Source: Chloracidobacterium sp. UBA7659 | Lineage (GTDB): Bacteria > Acidobacteriota > Blastocatellia > Pyrinomonadales > Pyrinomonadaceae | Reading direction: 5' to 3' | DNA: 10,840 nucleotides | Assembly (NCBI GenBank): GCA_002483395.1 | Contig: DLHV01000190.1 | Span: 5,282 to 16,121 of the forward strand | Shown here: in pieces, positions 7,117 to 10,840 of the stretch | Position numbering within the stretch: position 1 is the first letter of the stretch | Layout of the letters: every line of letters starts with the position of its first letter | The notes under the pieces: generated by a model | Database searches by the model: none | What the model was told of the DNA's origin: nothing | Seen by the model: only the letters and a program-made list of their open reading frames with translations | Translations under genes and position numbers: made by a program

Positions 7117-8034
7117 TTATCTCCTGGCCTTCAGTCCCTTTTCGCGCTCTGTAAAACTCTCCTTACACAGCCGTACAAACTCCTTCCCGATCGGCGAAAA
7201 ATACCCGCCGCGAAGGCGCGCAAGGCCAAGTTCCCAATTGATCTCCGCTCCCTCGATCATCCACGAGATGAGACGGCCTTCGCGGATCTCGTTGGCGATA
7301 GTTTTTGCACCTCCGGTGCCGACGCCGTGGTTGTCCTCGACCATCTGGTTAATCGCCGATTGGCGAGAAAGTTCCATGATGATATTGGGCCGGACATTCG
7401 CCGCATTGAAAAAATCGTCGATCATCCGCCGCGTGTTGCCGCCGCGTTCGCCGAGGATGAGTTTTTCGCCCGCGAGTGTAGCCGCACTGATGAATTTCTC
7501 ATTCGCCCGAGCATGGCCGGGATGTGCTATTGCGACGATCTCATCGCTAAACAGCAGATCGGTCGTAATGCTCGAATTTTCGACCGGCAGTGAAACAAAC
7601 GCAATATCGATTTCACCGTGCATTATCTTATCAACAAGTGTCAGGCTTGTGCCGGAGTTGACGGTAATTTCGGCATTCGGAAATTTTTCTCTAATCCCCT
7701 TCAAAATGCCGGGCAACTGCTGTGTGGCAAACATTGCCGACGCCGAACCAATACGAAGTCGCCCATGCTCGACGCCGCCAAGCTCGGCAATTTCTGCCAG
7801 AGCCGAATCATGCTCGCGCAAAATTTTTCTTGCACGCTCCAAAAGGCATTCGCCTGCTTCGGTAAGGATCACGCGACGCGGCGTTCGCGTAAAGATCGGC
7901 AGTCCGACTTCATCCTCAAGCTGGCGGATCTGCATCGAGATCGCGGCCTGGGTAATGTTTACACGCCTTGCTCCGGCCGTAAATGTCTTTGCTTCGGCAA
8001 TCGCAAGAAAGGCTTTGAGCTGTCTGATTTCCAT
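7117..8034 (-). CDS. LysR-type transcriptional regulator
   Basis: The 305-residue protein has the normal length and layout for the family. Residues 1-60 are the winged helix-turn-helix (MEIRQLKAFLAIAEAKTF, then NITQAAISMQIRQLEDEVG and FTRTPRRVILTEAG). About 65-88 is the linker helix, and about 91-295 is the periplasmic-binding-protein-like effector domain (GRLRIGSAS, DIAFVSLP, LILGERGGNTR, NHGVGTGGA). It would bind a small-molecule inducer and control nearby promoters as a tetramer. The start at 8034 is supported by AAGG five bases upstream in a good ribosome-site position. It is divergent from the sugar kinase across 162 bases, and the hydrolase fusion begins 31 bases after its stop codon on the same strand. 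An effector derived from amino sugars or peptidoglycan is a reasonable inference from context only. The TAA stop directly abuts the inverted-repeat element, so the gene's 3' end was left intact. Confidence 0.93.
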   Translation of the reverse strand: MEIRQLKAFLAIAEAKTFTAGARRVNITQAAISMQIRQLEDEVGLPIFTRTPRRVILTEAGECLLERARKILREHDSALAEIAELGGVEHGRLRIGSASAMFATQQLPGILKGIREKFPNAEITVNSGTSLTLVDKIMHGEIDIAFVSLPVENSSITTDLLFSDEIVAIAHPGHARANEKFISAATLAGEKLILGERGGNTRRMIDDFFNAANVRPNIIMELSRQSAINQMVEDNHGVGTGGAKTIANEIREGRLISWMIEGAEINWELGLARLRGGYFSPIGKEFVRLCKESFTEREKGLKARR

Positions 8035-8097
8035 AAAAACCTTGTAAAAAGAACCGGATTGAATGTTTAAATGTCCGGACTGCCCGATACTGGCGTA

Positions 8098-8114
8098 TCA
8101 AATAAACTTATTGA
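8098..8114. promoter_or_regulatory. Candidate LysR operator in the divergent region
   Basis: TCAA (8098-8101) and TTGA (8111-8114) form a dyad with a 9-base AT-rich centre, containing the T-N11-A skeleton that LysR-type regulators commonly bind. It sits centrally between lysR and the divergent kinase gene, where such regulators usually control both directions. Two other dyads occur in the same gap: CCGGA/TCCGG around 8054-8078, and the 8-bp palindrome GTCCGGAC at 8073-8080. Which, if any, is the operator cannot be decided from one sequence. Confidence 0.3.
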
Positions 8115-8137
8115 ATACATAAAATCTGTTAAATTTG

Positions 8138-8143
8138 ATTATA
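8138..8143 (-). promoter_or_regulatory. Candidate -10 box of the lysR promoter
   Basis: The minus strand reads a perfect TATAAT at 8143-8138. A -35 box at 17-base spacing (8166-8161, CTATAC) is poor, so activity may need an activator. Transcription would begin near 8131 and give lysR a leader of about 97 bases. The leader would cover the TCAA-N9-TTGA dyad, which would suit autoregulation. Confidence 0.3.
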
Positions 8144-8171
8144 TGTCAAGTTTAGCTTATGTATAGAATGG

Positions 8172-8195
8172 CTTTTTCCGCGAAAAAGTTTTTCG
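8172..8195 (+). promoter_or_regulatory. Two mutually exclusive hairpins just before the kinase start codon
   Basis: CTTTTTC (8172-8178) pairs perfectly with GAAAAAG (8182-8188) across a 3-base loop. The CGAAAAA inside that second arm (8181-8187) can instead pair with TTTTTCG (8189-8195), which ends two bases before the ATG at 8197. No Shine-Dalgarno sequence is visible ahead of the start. The structure is AT-rich and may be fortuitous, but its position could affect initiation. Confidence 0.25.
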
Positions 8196-8196
8196 T

Positions 8197-9180
8197 ATGG
8201 CTGACAAATCGGCAAAATCCCCCCGCAACGGCAAGTCGCACCAGCTATTCATGGGCGTCGACGGCGGCGGCACGAAAACGCACATCGCATTGATGAATCA
8301 TGCCGGTAAGGTCAAATGCGAAGGCTTTGCGGGCCCCTCTAATCCGCTTCGGGTCGGCGTCGAAACCGCTGTCGATAATATACTTAAGGCCGTCAATGAG
8401 GCTCGTGATCAGGACGGAGTTTCTCGCGGCGATATCGTCGCGGCGACCTTGGGACTTGCCGGTGTCCGCCGTGCAGACCTTCGTCAGCGTGTCCGTGAAA
8501 GCTTTATCAAGCGGATCGGCGTAAAAAATGTTCTCGTACTAACGGATGCCGAGATCGCGCTTTACGCGACGACTCTCGGCAAAAGCGGATTGGTCGTAAT
8601 TGCCGGAACCGGCTCGGTCTGCCTCGGCAAAAACGACGCGGGAAAGATCGCCATTTCTGGCGGCTGGGGGCCGCTTGCGGGCGACGAAGGTGGCGGCGTC
8701 GGCATCGCTCGCGACGCTCTACACGCCGTTGCAAAAGCCTCGGACGGCCGCGGCATGCAAACGGAATTGAGCGAACGAGCATCAGAATATTTCAGAGCGT
8801 CCGGACCGGAAAATCTCATCGTCGCGATATATTCGCCGCAGGTCGATAACAGCCGCATCGCGGGTTTTGCCCGCCTTGTAGTCGAATCTGCACTCGATGG
8901 TGATAAGATCGCGGTTAATATATTAAAGGATGCCGGACGCGAATTGGGCATAGCCGCCGTCGCCGTTATCACAAAGCTTAAACTGCAGGATCGAAAAGTC
9001 CCGATCGGCTGCGTCGGCGGCATTTTCAAGGCGGGAGAAATCTTGACTAAACCCATGCTTGAAACTGTCCGAAAAGTCGCCCCAAACGCTTTCCTGACCG
9101 AACCCCTTATGCCGCCCGCCCACGCCGCGGCGATGATGGCAATGCGAAATGTGAGCAACTCAAATAACGGAGGGCGGTGA
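8197..9180 (+). CDS. BadF/BcrA/BcrD-type kinase, probable N-acetylglucosamine or N-acetylmuramic acid kinase
   Basis: The 327-residue protein belongs to the ASKHA (actin-like ATPase) superfamily, in the branch that includes GlcNAc kinases and the MurNAc/GlcNAc kinase MurK. Expected reaction: ATP plus free amino sugar to the 6-phosphate, in the cytoplasm. Motifs in order: phosphate-1 loop GVDGGGTKTHIAL (20-32), AGPSNP (45-50), GLAG (86-89), LTDAEIALY (115-123, catalytic Asp region), phosphate-2 loop VIAGTGSVC (134-142), GGWGPLAGDEGGG (155-167), and the adenosine loop GCVGGIFKAG (271-280). Residues 1-17 are polar and unconserved-looking. A start at 8251 (Met19) would begin at the fold, but neither start has a clear ribosome site, so the 5'-most ATG is kept. 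The gene is divergent from lysR and convergent with the WD40 gene. GlcNAc versus MurNAc specificity cannot be read from the motifs; a MurNAc-releasing enzyme nearby makes MurK-like activity attractive. A generic BadF-type ATPase remains the fallback. Confidence 0.87.
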   Translation: MADKSAKSPRNGKSHQLFMGVDGGGTKTHIALMNHAGKVKCEGFAGPSNPLRVGVETAVDNILKAVNEARDQDGVSRGDIVAATLGLAGVRRADLRQRVRESFIKRIGVKNVLVLTDAEIALYATTLGKSGLVVIAGTGSVCLGKNDAGKIAISGGWGPLAGDEGGGVGIARDALHAVAKASDGRGMQTELSERASEYFRASGPENLIVAIYSPQVDNSRIAGFARLVVESALDGDKIAVNILKDAGRELGIAAVAVITKLKLQDRKVPIGCVGGIFKAGEILTKPMLETVRKVAPNAFLTEPLMPPAHAAAMMAMRNVSNSNNGGR

Positions 9181-9294
9181 TTCTATCAGATATTCCATCT
9201 TGCTCCGAGCGGATGTCCTAACAACAAATCGGAACCCAAAGCCGATGAGACTGAGATATTGTTCCCTTAAACAAACCTAAAAGGATAAACGTCG

Positions 9295-10840
9295 TCACTT
9301 GATGCGAGCCGCAACTTCGCTCTCCGAGGCCGCCCGCCAAATTTGAGTCCCGCTGCTGCCTTGGACGATAAGCGATTGCCCATCAGGTGAAAACAGAACT
9401 GATGACGCGCCACTGAGTTTGAAACTAAAAAGTCGGTGATAGGTCGCGGCGTCCCAAATTTTTACCGATTCGTCCTGCCAACTTGAAGTGGCGATACGCT
9501 TTCCGTCCGGAGAAAATGCCATCGACGCTACAATACCCGCATGTCCCTTGAGACTTGCGATCTCCTTACGGCTTGCAAAATCCCATAACACCACATCGTT
9601 GTCGACTATCGTGGCCAAGAGCTTTCCGTCGGATGAGAACTTTACGGCTTCTTGGGATAGAGTCGCCACGTTGAAAAACGAACCCAGTCCTTCACCGTTG
9701 GAAATATCTATCAGCCTAACTTTCCCGCGGCTTGCAATTGCCAGAATTTTACCGTCCGGAGCGAAGGCGATCGAATGTCCTTTGCCAAGCGAAGAAATTC
9801 TTGTTTGCGTCGCAACATCCCATAGATGCACTTCATGTTCGGCTACGTTCGAGGTATTGTTTCTGTTTACCGCAACCAACAGCCTGCCGTCGGGTGAAAA
9901 TGCGAACTTTCCGACGCCCTCTTCAAACGCCGCGATTTTGGTTTTGGAAGCGGTGTTCCAGAATTCGAGTATCGAATGCGGTTCGCGGAGCGGGTCGGAG
10001 GCGACCGCCGAGTAGGCATGTCGAATTGCAGCCAGTATTTTCCCGTCGGGTGAGAATCTTGGTGACGAGAGCCTCACTCTCTCGCCTCCAGCCGTGCCGA
10101 AATATGCTAATTCCCGGTTGGTCGTTATATCCCAAAGCTTTACTCCATTTCGGCTGGTTATGGCTAAGGTAGTGCCGTCAGACGAAACTGCCGGATCGAA
10201 CCCGTTTAAGCTTTGAAGATCAGCACAGTCCGGAAGATCCCACATCTTTAGCATTCCGTCTGATCCAACGGTGGCAAGTTTCTTGCTATCGGCGGAGAAT
10301 GCCGCCGACAAAACAAACTTGCTGTGCCCCTTAATAACTTCCCTGCCGCAAGTCCCTCCCAGAACAACCGCACGGCCGCCTACCACTGCGTCTATTAACC
10401 CGTTTGGCGAAAAAACGAGGCTCTCGAGGCCGCTGCCAAAATTCGGCTCCATTTCTTCGACTTTAATTCTGCGTGGCACCCGTTTCTTGGTGACGTCGAA
10501 AAACGTCAACATATCATCGAAACTTCTGGACGCAAGAAACTTTCCGTCCGGGGTAAGAGCCACAGTCCTGAAGTCGGATCTTTCACCTTCGAAGGAAGCG
10601 TATTCCTGCCTTGCAGAGGTGTCCCAAACCAGCGCGCGGCGTTTATCATTATTTATTTCCCATCGAACCAGGGCAATAAATCTGCCGTCGCCCGAGAATC
10701 CGCCGAAATTCCATCGGCCCTCATCCTTAAATGAAATTATCCTATTTCCCGTTTCTACTTCCCACAGATCCACGTACCCGTCTTCCTGGTTTGCCGCAAG
10801 TTTCCCGTCCGGCGAAACGAACTGCCTTAGAACGAGAGAC
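9295..10840 (-). CDS. WD40 repeat beta-propeller protein, N-terminus outside the window
   Basis: The reading frame is open to the right edge, so the 5' end is missing; the first in-window residues (RQFVSPDGKLAANQEDGYVD) are already part of a repeat, and the GTG at 10773 is not a believable start. At least 12 WD40-type units are visible, each with an F-SPDGK-like turn, a variable AS-strand and a WD-like end (LVWDTSA, MWDLPD, LWDITT, FWNTAS, LWDVAT, LWDFAS, IWDAAT, IWRAAS). That is more than one seven-bladed propeller, so two propellers, or one plus an upstream partner domain, are likely. The protein ends in SESEVAARIK soon after the last blade. WD40 propellers act as binding scaffolds; in Acidobacteria and Planctomycetes they often follow kinase or sigma-factor-related domains, but nothing of that kind is visible here. 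It has no obvious functional link to the amino-sugar genes and is convergent with the kinase. The 114-base gap between them (9181-9294) holds no recognisable terminator. Confidence 0.9.
   Translation of the reverse strand, partial: SLVLRQFVSPDGKLAANQEDGYVDLWEVETGNRIISFKDEGRWNFGGFSGDGRFIALVRWEINNDKRRALVWDTSARQEYASFEGERSDFRTVALTPDGKFLASRSFDDMLTFFDVTKKRVPRRIKVEEMEPNFGSGLESLVFSPNGLIDAVVGGRAVVLGGTCGREVIKGHSKFVLSAAFSADSKKLATVGSDGMLKMWDLPDCADLQSLNGFDPAVSSDGTTLAITSRNGVKLWDITTNRELAYFGTAGGERVRLSSPRFSPDGKILAAIRHAYSAVASDPLREPHSILEFWNTASKTKIAAFEEGVGKFAFSPDGRLLVAVNRNNTSNVAEHEVHLWDVATQTRISSLGKGHSIAFAPDGKILAIASRGKVRLIDISNGEGLGSFFNVATLSQEAVKFSSDGKLLATIVDNDVVLWDFASRKEIASLKGHAGIVASMAFSPDGKRIATSSWQDESVKIWDAATYHRLFSFKLSGASSVLFSPDGQSLIVQGSSGTQIWRAASESEVAARIK

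Noticed and set aside
7016..8047. 343-codon open frame on the plus strand opposite lysR
   Set aside because: It mirrors the full LysR gene, its protein has no family features and is Ser/Arg/Ile-rich as expected of an antisense shadow, while the minus frame has clear LysR motifs and a ribosome site.
10586..10595. CCTTCGAAGG palindrome shared with 6217-6226
   Set aside because: A short palindrome whose flanks do not match between the two sites; it falls in ordinary Phe-Glu-Gly coding contexts, so chance is the simplest explanation.
10773..10775. GTG as start codon of the WD40 gene
   Set aside because: The frame continues upstream to the window edge with an intact WD40 unit (FVSPDGKLAA), so the true start is outside the window.
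9295..10840. Recurrent TTTCCGTCCGG-like strings as a DNA repeat family
   Set aside because: They encode the SPDGK turn of successive WD40 units, so protein repetition explains them.

Overview
The window looks like chromosomal DNA from an acidobacterium, most likely of the Blastocatellia/Pyrinomonadaceae type. This is inferred from protein style, not from a marker gene. The evidence is an Oar-like outer-membrane receptor with an N-terminal carboxypeptidase-regulatory domain, a long WD40 protein, moderate GC with AT-rich intergenic spaces, and short dispersed repeats that run into coding sequence. No rRNA, tRNA, CRISPR array, transposase or phage gene was found, and no gene-free stretch exceeds 200 bases.

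Layout, left to right. (1) 1-509, minus: the first 169 codons of nagA (N-acetylglucosamine-6-phosphate deacetylase), cut by the window edge. (2) 524-563: a good intrinsic terminator on the minus strand. (3) 587-4177, minus: a 1196-residue Oar-like TonB-dependent receptor. (4) 4184-4376: its AT-rich upstream region. (5) 4377-7085, minus: a 902-residue secreted fusion of a beta-lactamase-fold serine hydrolase (AmiE/PBP-like) and a DUF1343/NamZ exo-N-acetylmuramidase domain. (6) 7117-8034, minus: a LysR-type regulator 31 bases upstream of the fusion, probably cotranscribed with it. (7) 8035-8196: a divergent intergenic region. (8) 8197-9180, plus: a BadF/BcrA/BcrD-type sugar kinase (GlcNAc/MurNAc kinase family). 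(9) 9295-10840, minus: a WD40 beta-propeller protein whose N-terminus lies outside the window.

Taken together, genes 1 to 8 read as a peptidoglycan or amino-sugar salvage locus. The receptor would bring in saccharides, the fusion would trim peptides and release MurNAc in the periplasm, the kinase would phosphorylate the free amino sugar, and NagA would deacetylate GlcNAc-6-P. A MurQ etherase and an inner-membrane transporter would also be needed and are not in the window. The substrate and the regulatory link are inferred.

The most striking non-gene structure is an 85-base interrupted palindrome (5977-6061) sitting in frame inside the hydrolase domain of the fusion. Its two strands encode similar peptides (17 of 28 residues identical). 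A second repeat, with 20-base inverted arms at 6976-6995 and 7097-7116 and a triplicated CACAGAGA, begins right after the lysR stop codon and supplies the hydrophobic core of the fusion protein's signal peptide. A third possible insertion lies at the cut end of nagA (1-53). Short repeats appear to have been taken into coding sequence here more than once.
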